From Aquabacterium sp. OR-4 (GTDB lineage: Bacteria > Pseudomonadota > Gammaproteobacteria > Burkholderiales > Burkholderiaceae_C): 64,000 bases of DNA. The stretch is taken from contig NZ_JAOCQD020000001.1 of NCBI RefSeq assembly GCF_025290835.2, forward strand, positions 620,001 to 684,000, in the 5' to 3' direction. The translations under genes were made by a program, and so were the position numbers. The notes beneath the pieces were generated by a model, which did not search any database, was not told the DNA's origin, and was given only the letters and a program-made list of their open reading frames with translations. Position 1 is the first letter of the stretch; each line of letters opens with the position of its first letter. Shown one piece after another: positions 43,011 through 52,000 of the stretch.

Positions 43011-43535
43011 TTGACCCACAAACTGACTGTCCTTGCCCTGCTGGCCGCCGCGGGCACCATGGCCCTGCCCGCTATGGCGGTCACCACCGACTGGGGCGTG
43101 CACGCCCCCCCGGAAGTGGCTGCGGCCGTCACCCCGACGGGCGTGTTCGAGGGCTTCTACCTCTTCGGCCTCGGCGCCGAGAGCAGCCTGATGAGCACCA
43201 CGGTCAGCAACAACCTGGGCAGTGTCCTGGGGCTGGCCGACGGACAGGAGTCGCTGTTCAAGGAAGCCGGGGACGCCGACGCTGCGCTGGGCGCCTACGC
43301 CTTTACGGCCACCACCGGCAGCATCTCGTTTCCCTTCGGCTTGCTGGATGCGGGCAGCTACTACTACCGGGTCAGCGGCACGGGTGTCGGCAGCATGGGC
43401 GGGGGCTACTCGATCAGCTCCAGCGTGACCCCCACCACGTCGCCGGTGCCGGAACCGAACACCTCCGCGCTGATGCTGGCCGGTTTTGCAGGTATGGCTG
43501 TGCTGTTGCGTCGCCGGCACCACGAAGGCCGGTGA
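43011..43535 (+). CDS. PEP-CTERM exported protein
   Basis: A 174-residue protein with a signal peptide (LLAAAGTMALPAMA), a beta-rich body with Ser/Thr/Gly, and a C-terminal sorting signal: VPEPNTSALMLAGFAGMAVLLRRRHH (PEP motif, hydrophobic helix, Arg cluster). PEP-CTERM proteins are cleaved and anchored by an exosortase, which is not in this window. The start is a TTG at 43011, placed by GGAG 6 bases upstream and by the signal peptide; no ATG is available before it. Confidence 0.8.
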   Translation: MTHKLTVLALLAAAGTMALPAMAVTTDWGVHAPPEVAAAVTPTGVFEGFYLFGLGAESSLMSTTVSNNLGSVLGLADGQESLFKEAGDADAALGAYAFTATTGSISFPFGLLDAGSYYYRVSGTGVGSMGGGYSISSSVTPTTSPVPEPNTSALMLAGFAGMAVLLRRRHHEGR

Positions 43536-43828
43536 TGCTGTACCGCTTCAAATCCGGCGCCACCGGGGACGTTCTCATGACGGCGTCGCGTGGCGACCAG
43601 TTGCTGGACATCATCGGCAAGGCTGCGGCGCCCAAGGGCATCGTGGCCGCGGCCGCCTTGCCGGCGGCGATCCAGGCGCTGGAGCGGGCGATGGCCGCTG
43701 AAGAAGCGGCCACCGTGGTCAGCCCGCCGGAAGAAGACAAGGTGTCGCTGCGCCAGCGCGCCTGGCCGCTGGTGGACATGTTCCGGCGCGCCCAGCAGGC
43801 CAACGTGGCCGTGGTCTGGGGCGTTTGA
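43535..43828 (+). CDS. DUF1840-family protein
   Basis: A 97-residue protein matching DUF1840: MLYRFKSGATGDVLM, QLLDIIGKAAAPKGIV, LPAAIQALERAM, then a C-terminal PLVDMFRRAQQANVAVVWGV. Function unknown. Its ATG overlaps the stop of the PEP-CTERM gene (TGATG). Confidence 0.85.
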   Translation: MLYRFKSGATGDVLMTASRGDQLLDIIGKAAAPKGIVAAAALPAAIQALERAMAAEEAATVVSPPEEDKVSLRQRAWPLVDMFRRAQQANVAVVWGV

Positions 43829-43935
43829 CGGCCCCCGGCCACCATGCCTTCACCCGTGCGGCGCTGCACCTTGGCCCATGTCGTGATCTCTCACCAACCC
43901 CCAACCCCCAACCCCACAACTCCCAAGGAATATCC

Positions 43936-44316
43936 ATGACGAACAAGCTCACCGGCGACAACGCTGCGCACCTGGTGGACCAGGCCGCGCTGCAGGCAGA
44001 ACACGTCATTGTTTCCACGCGCCGTCTGGCCAACGAGGCCATGGACGGCCTGGCGGGATCGGTGGAGGACCTGCGCCACACGGCATCACCGGCGCTCAGC
44101 CGGGTGGCCGCGCAGGCCGGCGCCTTGACGCAAGGCGGCGTGGACGCGGTGCTGAACGGGTCGCACCGCCTGGCCGACAAGGCACGCCAGGCCGCTGACG
44201 GCACGGTGCGCTACATCCAGCACGAACCGGTGAAGTCCATGCTGATGGCCGCGGCCACCGGCGCGGCGCTGATGGCCCTGGTCAGCCTGGTGGCCGGCCG
44301 TCGCCGCCACGACTGA
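43936..44316 (+). CDS. YqjD/ElaB-like membrane-anchored protein (DUF883)
   Basis: A 126-residue protein: helical N-terminal part (ALQAEHVIVSTRRLANEAMDGL), then a C-terminal membrane anchor (PVKSMLMAAATGAALMALVSLVAGRRRHD). This matches the DUF883 group; E. coli YqjD and ElaB are stationary-phase proteins that tether ribosomes to the inner membrane. The next gene is YqjE-like, repeating the E. coli yqjD-yqjE order. Confidence 0.75.
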   Translation: MTNKLTGDNAAHLVDQAALQAEHVIVSTRRLANEAMDGLAGSVEDLRHTASPALSRVAAQAGALTQGGVDAVLNGSHRLADKARQAADGTVRYIQHEPVKSMLMAAATGAALMALVSLVAGRRRHD

Positions 44317-44320
44317 CACC

Positions 44321-44758
44321 ATGCGCGGCCTGTTGGCGCTGTGGCGTCTGCTGCGCGTGTGCGCCCTGCCGCGCGACCTGCTGGCGGCCCATGTGCAGGC
44401 CTACGGCCAGCTGGCCGGGCTGGAACTGGGCCGCGAGTTGGCGCTGTGGCGTCGCCGTGCGCTGCTGCAACTGGTGGGCGCGGGCGCTGCCTTGGCCGCC
44501 GCCGGCCTGGGTGGCGTGGCCCTCATGCTGTGGGCCGTGGTGCCAGCGGCGCAGGTTCGGGCACCGTGGGTCTTGTGGGGGGTGCCCCTGGTGCCTGGCC
44601 TGGTGGCGCTGGCCTGCCTGTGGGCGGGGCGTGCACGCCCGCGGTCACCTGTCTTTGCCGGCGTGCGCCGCCAGCTGGCCGCGGACATGGCCTTGTTGCG
44701 CGGCGCGCGGGCCAGCACTGCCGCTCCGGCGACCGGTGTTCCGGAGACAGTGCGTTGA
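44321..44758 (+). CDS. YqjE-like / phage holin-family membrane protein
   Basis: A 145-residue protein with a basic helical N-terminus, a conserved LAGLELGRELALWRRRALL stretch, and two central membrane helices ([21 protein letters not shown] and VLWGVPLVPGLVALACLWAG). This is the DUF1469 (YqjE, 'phage holin family') layout. It starts 4 bases after the YqjD-like gene. Role unknown; probably envelope stress rather than lysis. Confidence 0.78.
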   Translation: MRGLLALWRLLRVCALPRDLLAAHVQAYGQLAGLELGRELALWRRRALLQLVGAGAALAAAGLGGVALMLWAVVPAAQVRAPWVLWGVPLVPGLVALACLWAGRARPRSPVFAGVRRQLAADMALLRGARASTAAPATGVPETVR

Positions 44759-44786
44759 TCGGCCTGGGCCTGCGGGGTTCAGTCCG

Positions 44787-45731
44787 TCAAGCGGTGCGGT
44801 CGAAATAGGCGTGACCGCCGCCCTGGCGCTTGGCCTGGTACATGGCGTGGTCGGCGTTGCGCAGCAGGTCGTCGCCGTTGTCGCCATCGCCTGGCCAGAC
44901 GGCAATGCCGATGCTGGCCCGCACCCTCAGGTCCAGCGCGCCGATGCGCACCGGGGCCGACAACACCCGGGCAAACTTCTTGACCACCTCGTCCAGTTCG
45001 TGGCGACCTGGCACATTGGCCAGCAGGCAGGCGAATTCGTCGCCGCCCAGGCGGCCCACGCAGTCCCCCGAGCGCAGCGCGCTGCGCAAGCGCGCAGCCA
45101 CGATGCGCAAAAGCTCGTCACCGACGTTGTGGCCATGGCTGTCGTTCACGGCCTTGAAATCGTCCAGGTCCAGGTACAGCAGCGCCAGCGAATCACCGGT
45201 GGGCGCGGCGCGGCCCATGGTCAGGTGCAGCCGCCCGCGAAAGCTCTCTTGGTTGGGCAGCGCGGTCAGGCTGTCTTCCAAGGCGCGCCGGCGTGCGTCG
45301 CGTTCGCTGTCCTGTGCGCCCTTCAGCGCCATGCGCGCCCGTGCCAGCGCCACGCGGGCGTCGAACAGGCTCAATTCCATTCGCCGCGCGCGGCCCATTT
45401 CATGGCGCAGCGAACGCTCCAACCGGTCCAAGGCATTGGCGCACTGCCATACGCCTTCGGTCAGCTCGCTGGGCCTCAAGACCAGCGCCTGCCCGGGAGC
45501 GCCGGACAGACTGCGCAGCTGGGAGGACACCGCCGCCAGCAGATCGCCCCAGGCCGGCCCGGACAGCGGGAGCGATGCGTATGGGTCTGTCCAGGATCGC
45601 GGCGGCTTCGGGTCCCGCCCATCCCGCCAATGCGTCGGCGGTTTTGCCGTGGACGCGGCAGGCTTGCCGTTGCCGGAATGGCTGGCCAGTGAGGACGCGG
45701 GTTCGCAGTGATCGATGGGGCGGTTTTCCAT
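44787..45731 (-). CDS. GGDEF-domain diguanylate cyclase
   Basis: A 314-residue soluble protein. The first half is low complexity followed by a helical region (LERSLRHEMGRARRMELSLFDAR), likely a coiled-coil dimeriser. The second half is a GGDEF domain: LTALPNQESF, LLYLDLDDFKAVNDSHGHNVGDELL, and RLGGDEFACLL, with the inhibitory I-site RxxD (RSGD) five residues before GGDEF. It should make cyclic di-GMP. Start at 45731 (ATG); a GTG at 45737 is possible. Confidence 0.92.
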   Translation of the reverse strand: MENRPIDHCEPASSLASHSGNGKPAASTAKPPTHWRDGRDPKPPRSWTDPYASLPLSGPAWGDLLAAVSSQLRSLSGAPGQALVLRPSELTEGVWQCANALDRLERSLRHEMGRARRMELSLFDARVALARARMALKGAQDSERDARRRALEDSLTALPNQESFRGRLHLTMGRAAPTGDSLALLYLDLDDFKAVNDSHGHNVGDELLRIVAARLRSALRSGDCVGRLGGDEFACLLANVPGRHELDEVVKKFARVLSAPVRIGALDLRVRASIGIAVWPGDGDNGDDLLRNADHAMYQAKRQGGGHAYFDRTA

Positions 45732-45814
45732 CGTCACATTGAAACCGTGTGGCGGCCCGCTTTCTGTGCGCTGTCGTACAGAGGGGTGCGGGGCACAGCG
45801 CCGGGACCTGGGCC

Positions 45815-46612
45815 TCAGGCCATGTGGTCGGCGTAGGACCTCTGGTCAATGCCGTAACACGGGCAGGATGCGTCCTCCAGCCCGGGGCGGTCCAGCACGG
45901 TCAGCTCGCCACGGTGGTAGCGGATCAACCCGCGGCGTTGCAGGGCACCCGCGGCCACCGTCACGCCAACGCGCCGCACGCCCAGCATGTAGGCCAGGAA
46001 CTCGTGCGTGACGTGAAAGTGCTGGGCATGCGCACGATCCTGGCTCATCAGCAGCCAACGCGCCAGGCGCGGGCCGATCTGGTGGAAGCGCAGGCAGGCT
46101 GCCGACGCCGCCAGCTGCGCCATGCGCACGTACAGGTAGCGACCCAGCACCTGGCGCAGGGCAGCGCTGCGCACCAGTTCGGCCTTGAAAGGGCCCGCGC
46201 CCAAGCGCCAGGCGCTGCCGCCGCCCTGCACCACCGCGCGCAGCGGCACCACCTGCACGCCCAAGGCCAGCGAGGCGCCCAGCATGCCCTCGCGCCCCAC
46301 CATGCCCACTTCCAGGCCCGGGTGCTGGTCGATCTGCGCCACCAGCGACACAAACGCGTCCACCGGAAACCAAACATGGCGCACGGCCTGGCCGCGTTCG
46401 GTCAACACGTCCGAGAGCTTCAACACCACCGGCTGGCACAGCGCCAGCAGCACAGCCCTGTCGCGCCGCGGCAGCAGTTCGATCAGGTGGTTCTGGGGGG
46501 TGGCGGCCAAGGTCGTGTCTCCGCTGCGGTGGGCCTGCCAGTGTGTGGCGGCAAGCGGCGCGCCACTGTCTGCCAGCGAACACAGCACGCCCACGTCCTG
46601 CACACCGCCCAC
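45815..46612 (-). CDS. Crp/Fnr-family regulator
   Basis: A 265-residue regulator with a cyclic-nucleotide-binding-like beta roll (VWFPVDAFVSLVAQIDQHPGLEVGMVGREGMLG) and a C-terminal winged helix (HVTHEFLAYMLGVRRVGVTVAAGALQRRGLIRYHRG). A Cys pair near the end (ASCPCYG) is also seen in its neighbour. The GTG start at 46612 is uncertain. It belongs to a Crp/Fnr subgroup common near BON and CsbD genes in Betaproteobacteria; its ligand is unknown. Confidence 0.88.
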   Translation of the reverse strand: MGGVQDVGVLCSLADSGAPLAATHWQAHRSGDTTLAATPQNHLIELLPRRDRAVLLALCQPVVLKLSDVLTERGQAVRHVWFPVDAFVSLVAQIDQHPGLEVGMVGREGMLGASLALGVQVVPLRAVVQGGGSAWRLGAGPFKAELVRSAALRQVLGRYLYVRMAQLAASAACLRFHQIGPRLARWLLMSQDRAHAQHFHVTHEFLAYMLGVRRVGVTVAAGALQRRGLIRYHRGELTVLDRPGLEDASCPCYGIDQRSYADHMA

Positions 46613-46624
46613 GCGGTGGCAGGC

Positions 46625-47359
46625 TCAGGTGGCCAGACGTGGGGGCAGCAGGCGGTCGTATTCCACCTTCACCACCGCATAGCACTCGCAGGTGCGTGCT
46701 TCCAGGCCGGGGCGGTCCAGCACCGAGATGTGGCCGCGGGCGTAACGTATCAGCCCCGCCGCCTGCAGCTTCAGCGCCGCTTCGGTCACGCCTTCGCGGC
46801 GCACGCCCAGCATGTTGGCGATGAGTTCCTGCGTCATCACCAGGTCGTTGCCCTGCAGCCTGTCCAGGCTCAGCAGCAGCCAGCGGCACAGCTGCTGGTC
46901 CAGCGTGTGGTGGCGGTTGCACACCGCCGTCTGCGCCATCTGCGTGATCAGCGCCTGGGTATAGCGCAGCAGCAGGTGCATCACCGGCCCGGCGCGGTCG
47001 AACTCGTCCTTCACCGCCTGGCCGCGCAGGCGAAAGCCCAGCCCCGCGCTTTGCACCACCGCTCGGCTGGGCGTGGATTCACCGCCCATGAAGAGCGATA
47101 TGCCCACCACGCCTTCATGGCCCACAACGGCGATCTCGGCCGATGCGCCGTCTTCCAGCACGTACAGCAGCGACACGATGGCGGTGGTGGGGAAATAAAC
47201 GTGTCCCATGCGCTTGCCGGATTCGTAGAGCACCTGGCCCAGCTTCAGGTCCACGGGTTCCAGCAGCGGCAGCCAGCGCTGCCATTCGGCGGGAGGCAGC
47301 GCGGCCAGCAGCTGGTTCTGCAGGGCGTCGGCGTCAGGTGATGGCGTTGGGGCGGGCAT
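46625..47359 (-). CDS. Crp/Fnr-family regulator (second)
   Basis: A 244-residue paralogue of the gene downstream: sensor domain with HVYFPTTAIVSLLYVLEDGASAEIAVVGHEGVVGI, and winged helix LVMTQELIANMLGVRREGVTEAALKLQAAGLIRYARG. The end ARTCECYAVVKVEYDRLLP again has a CxC. The ATG at 47359 starts the typical N-terminus. It is divergent from the OmpA gene across a 265-base region, an obvious candidate target promoter. Confidence 0.9.
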   Translation of the reverse strand: MPAPTPSPDADALQNQLLAALPPAEWQRWLPLLEPVDLKLGQVLYESGKRMGHVYFPTTAIVSLLYVLEDGASAEIAVVGHEGVVGISLFMGGESTPSRAVVQSAGLGFRLRGQAVKDEFDRAGPVMHLLLRYTQALITQMAQTAVCNRHHTLDQQLCRWLLLSLDRLQGNDLVMTQELIANMLGVRREGVTEAALKLQAAGLIRYARGHISVLDRPGLEARTCECYAVVKVEYDRLLPPRLAT

Positions 47360-47624
47360 GGTGGGCCTTTTGTGCGGTCGAGGGTGGCCCTTTGCGGCGC
47401 TCCGGATGCTGGATGCAGCCCGCGGCGCGTGAGCTTGGTGGTCACAGGCTACTCCGTTGGTGCGGCAGCGCACGAATGCATTGCGCCGGGCCATTGGCGG
47501 CGGACAACAGGGGGTGCGCCCCAAGTTCGCCAGCGCACAGACGACGGGCGTGCGGCCACGTAAAACCACGTCGTTGACGCTGCACAACGGCAGCACGCCA
47601 TCCCCTCACATTCGAAAGAATCCC

Positions 47625-48815
47625 ATGACATTCACTTCAACATTGACGCTGCGCAATCTGGGCCTGGCCAGCCTGGCCGGCTTCACCTGCCTGGCGGCGG
47701 TGCCGGCACAGGCACAGGTGCGCGAAGCCCCATATGGCTACGTCGGCCTGGGCCTGGGCCGTTCCCAGGGTGACTTCGGCACCGAGGCGCAGGTGGCAGC
47801 CGGCGTGGGTGCGGGTGGCAGCGTCACCGGCTTCGCCCGCGACAGCAATGACACCGGCTACAAGATCTTCGGCGGCTACCAGTTCAACCGCAACGTCGCC
47901 GTTGAAGGCGGCTACTTCGATCTGGGCAAGCTGGGCTACGACGCCACCACCACGCCGGCCGGCACGGTGGGCGCCAGGTTCAAGTTGAACGGCCTGAGCC
48001 TGGACCTGGTGGGCACGCTGCCGCTGACCACCAACTTCGCGCTGCTGGGCCGCGTGGGCATGGCCTCGGGCCGCGCCCGCGCCCGCTATGACACCACGGG
48101 CGCTGTGACCCTGAACGATGTGTCCAAGCGCGGCACCAACGCCAAGGTGGGCCTGGGCGTGCAGTACGCGATGGGTTCGAACATGCTGGTTCGAGCCGAG
48201 GTCGAGCGCTACCGCATGAACGACGCGGTGGGCAGCCATGTGAACACCAACCTGGTGTCGGTGGGCCTGGTGTTCCCGTTCGGCAGCGCCCCGGCGCCGG
48301 CCCCGCGTGCCCAGGCACCTGCACCCTATGTGGTGCCACCGGTGGCTGCGGCACCCGCCCCGGCCCCCATCATCGTCGTGCAGGCCGCACCCGTGCTGCC
48401 GGCACCCACGCTCGCGCCGGTGGCGCCGCCGCGCCGCCGCGTCACCTTCTCGGCCGAGTCGCAGTTCGGCTTCGACCGTTCGGAAGTCAACGACGTGGGC
48501 AGGGTCGCGCTGGACACGTTTGCCCGTGAGCTGGAGGGCACGCAGTTCGACATGGTGGAAGTCGAAGGCCACACCGACCGCCTGGGCAGCAACGACTACA
48601 ACCAGACCCTGTCGCGCCAGCGTGCCGACGCGGTGAAGAACTACCTGGTCACCCGCGGCCATGTGGACCCGATGAAGGTGACGGCCAGCGGCAAGGGCGA
48701 ATCGTCGCCGGTGACCAAGCCGCAGGACTGCGTGGGCAGCAAGGCCACGGCGCAACTGGTCACCTGCCTGGCACCCGACCGCCGCGTGGATGTGGACGTG
48801 GTGGGCACCCGCTGA
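47625..48815 (+). CDS. OmpA-family outer-membrane protein
   Basis: A 396-residue protein: signal peptide (ending VPAQAQ), an eight-stranded beta-barrel domain (APYGYVGLGLGRSQGDFG, GGYQFNRNVAVEGGYFDLG, then aromatic-ended strands to about 205), a Pro/Ala-rich hinge (about 215-275), and an OmpA C-terminal peptidoglycan-binding domain (VEGHTDRLGSNDYNQTLSRQRADAVKNYL). Asp and Arg for diaminopimelate binding are in GHTDRLG and SRQRA. It links outer membrane to peptidoglycan. Confidence 0.94.
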   Translation: MTFTSTLTLRNLGLASLAGFTCLAAVPAQAQVREAPYGYVGLGLGRSQGDFGTEAQVAAGVGAGGSVTGFARDSNDTGYKIFGGYQFNRNVAVEGGYFDLGKLGYDATTTPAGTVGARFKLNGLSLDLVGTLPLTTNFALLGRVGMASGRARARYDTTGAVTLNDVSKRGTNAKVGLGVQYAMGSNMLVRAEVERYRMNDAVGSHVNTNLVSVGLVFPFGSAPAPAPRAQAPAPYVVPPVAAAPAPAPIIVVQAAPVLPAPTLAPVAPPRRRVTFSAESQFGFDRSEVNDVGRVALDTFARELEGTQFDMVEVEGHTDRLGSNDYNQTLSRQRADAVKNYLVTRGHVDPMKVTASGKGESSPVTKPQDCVGSKATAQLVTCLAPDRRVDVDVVGTR

Positions 48816-48824
48816 GCGCCCGCC

Positions 48825-49061
48825 ATGCGCATGAACGGACCGAGTTGGAGCACGTCGGCCCTGAGCCGCGGCGAGGGCACAGAAGCAGCGGAACTGGCGC
48901 CGCTGGGCGAGCATCTGCAGCGTTGCCGCTGCGTGGCCGGGCGCCACTTCGCGCTGCGCTGTGGCGCCGAGGCGGTACAGGGCTTCGTGGCGGCGCGCCT
49001 CATCAGCACCGTGTTGGTGGTGCTGGCGCTGCTGGTTGGCGGCGTCTGGTTGCTGCTCTAG
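48825..49061 (+). CDS. Small membrane protein (78 aa), unknown
   Basis: Hydrophilic N-terminus with four Cys or His (CRCVAGRHFALRC) and one C-terminal helix (LISTVLVVLALLVGGVWLLL). No family recognised. It sits 9 bases after the OmpA gene and 17 bases before ndvB, so it is likely in the same transcript. Confidence 0.55.
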   Translation: MRMNGPSWSTSALSRGEGTEAAELAPLGEHLQRCRCVAGRHFALRCGAEAVQGFVAARLISTVLVVLALLVGGVWLLL

Positions 49062-49078
49062 CCCGGGCGGCCTGACCC

Positions 49079-52000
49079 ATGCTGGGCACCGCCTGGCGGC
49101 GCTTGCAGCCCCGCGCGCCACGGGCCACCCACGGCCTGCTGGACGCCAAGGGCGGGCCGGTGCAGCCGCCCATACGGGCCGAAACATTCGGGCCGCAGCG
49201 CTTTGCGCAGCACGGCCGCAGCTTGGGCGCCACTCACAGCGCGGTGCGCGCCGGGCTGCGCTCGGTGGCCTTCTTTCCGCGGCTGGCCGACAACGTGCAC
49301 ACGCTGCGCGCGGCCCACGCCTACATCGGGGGCCAGGCCGCCGCGGGCTACGCCGTCAGCCCCGCCGCCGAATGGCTGCTGGACAACTTCCAACTCATTG
49401 AAACCCAGCTGGAGCAGATCCACCGGGAACTGCCGCGCAACGCGGTGCGTGCGCTGCCGGTGCTGCAGCAGCCGCCATTGGCCGGGTTGCCGCGCATCTA
49501 TGGCGTGGCCTGGGCCTTCGTGGCCCACACCGACGGCGCATTCGACGAGGACCTGCTGGTGCAGTTCCTCAGCGCCTACCAGGACAGCCGCGCGCTGACC
49601 CTGGCCGAAATGTGGGCCCTGCCTACCACTTTGCGGGTGTTGCTGCTGGAAAACCTGCGCCGCCTGGCCGAGCGCGAGGCCGCGCAGATGGCCGCACGCG
49701 AGGTGGCCAACCTGTGCAGCGACCGCGTGCTGGCGCACGACGACGCTGGCTCAATTGCCGGCACGCAGGGGCCCGCCACCCTGGTGGCAGCGCTGGGCGC
49801 CTGGCTGCAGGTGCTGCAGCGCCGCGGCGTTGGCGACGCGTTCCTGGCCCGCCTGGCGCAGCGCCTGCGCGGCCGCCCGGTGGCAGCGGCCGTGCGGGCC
49901 TGGCTGGACCAGGCGCTGCCCAACGCTGCCGCATTGCAGACGCAGCACGGTGCCGACCAGGCGGCCGACAACCTGAGCATGAGCAACGCGGTGAGTTCGC
50001 TGCGGGCCATCGGCGACACCGACTGGTCCGACCTGGTCGCCCGCGCCAGCACGCTGATGCGCCTGATGCTGGCACACCCGCTGTTCGAAGCCGAACACGC
50101 CGGCACCCGTGACCAGACCCTGCACGCCATCGAACGTCTGGCGCGGCGCAGCGGCCGCAGCGAGCTGGCGGTGGCCCAGGCCCTGCTCACCTTGATGCGC
50201 CCCGACCCGCCCGGGTCGGGCCACGACACCGCGACACCGAAGCACACCCCCGGCCATTGGTTGCAAGGCGCTGGCCGCGACACGCTGGCCCGCGCCCTGG
50301 GGCTGCGCGAACCCCTGCGGTCGCTGGCCCTGCGGGTGGGCCAGCACGCGGTGCTGCCGGTCTACCTGGGCGCGCTGGGGGCAGGAACGGCCGCGCTGGT
50401 GCTGGCCGTGCTGCGGGCCGATGCCAGCCCGGGCGTGGCGCTGGCCTGGGCCGGCCTGACGGACAGCCTCTGGGCTGCGTTGGGCGTGCTGCTGATGCTG
50501 CTGCCCGCAAGCGAAGCGGTGGTGGCGGTGGTGAACCGCCTGGTCAGCGAATGGGTGCGGCCCGCCCGGCTGCCGCGCCTGGCGTTGATGGCGGGCATCC
50601 CGCTTGAACACCGGGTGATGGTGGCCATACCGACGATGTTGAGCGACTCCGCCGCAGTTCGCGAACTGGCGCACCGGCTGCACCTGCACCACCTGGCCAA
50701 CCCCGAGCGCCACTCGCAGTTCGCGCTGCTGACCGACCATGCAGACGCTGACCAGGAACATCTGCCGGCCGATGCGACCCTGTTGGCCCTGGCCTGTTCC
50801 GAGATCGACGCACTGAACGTCCAACACCCCGTCCCACCGGATTCGGCACCCCGCTTCGTGCTGCTGCACCGGCCGCGCCGCTTCTGTGACACCGAACAGC
50901 GCTGGATTGGCTGGGAACGCAAGCGCGGCAAGCTGCTGGAACTGCTGGCCGCGCTGGCCACCGGCCACAGCACGGCGTTTGCCGCGCTGGGCGAGCGCTC
51001 ACGCATCGAACCCGGCACCCGCCACCTGCTCACGCTGGACAGCGACACCCAATTGCCCCCCGGCCGCCTGCGCGCGTTGGTGGGCGTGGCCGCCCACCCG
51101 CGGAACCAGCCGCGCCTGGGTGCGGGTGGCCGGCATGTGGACAGCGGCTACGCCATCCTGCAGCCGCATGTGGTGATGCCGCTGCCCGCGCAGGGCGAGG
51201 CCACGCCCTTTCACTGGCTGTTCGCCGGCCACAGCGGCATCGACCCCTACAGCGCCGCCAGCTCCGAGGTCTACCAGGACCTGTTCGCCGAAGGCAGCTT
51301 CTGCGGCAAGGGCCTGCTGCAGGTGCAGGCGGTGCACGCGGTGCTGGGCACCAGCCTGCCCGAAGGCTGCGTGCTCAGCCACGACCTGCTGGAAGGATCG
51401 CTCGCGCGCTGCGCGGCGGTCACCGACATCAGCCTGATCGAAGACCAGCCCTTCCAGGTCGACGTGGCGTCGGCCCGCGTGCACCGCTGGACACGGGGCG
51501 ACTGGCAGTTGCTGCCCTTCCTGTTCCAGCCACGACGCTGGCCGCTGCGCGCCGTGCACCGCTGGAAGATGCTGGACAACCTGCGCCGCTCGCTGGTGGC
51601 ACCGGCCTCGCTGGCGCTGCTGGGGCTGGCCCTGGCCGGCGGCACGGTGGCGCCGGCCCTGGCGCTGGTGCTGGTGTTCGCTGCCTACACCGCGGGCCCA
51701 TTGATGGGGGCGCTGGCCGGCCTGGTGCCCAGCCGCCACGACGTGGCGAGGCGCCACTTCTACGGCCAGGCCGGCACCGAATGGCTGCGCGCACTATGCG
51801 GCGGGCTGTGGTGGATGTGGCAGCTGGGCGCGCAGGCGCTGCTGGCCATGGACGCGGTGCTGCGCAGCCTGTGGCGCCTGGGCGTGAGCCGCCGCCACCT
51901 GCTGCAGTGGACACCCTTCGCCGCCGTGCAGGCCGATGCACGCGGGCAGCTGGGCCCGCTGCTGCGCCGCCATGCCAACGAACCCTTGCTGGCCGCGGCC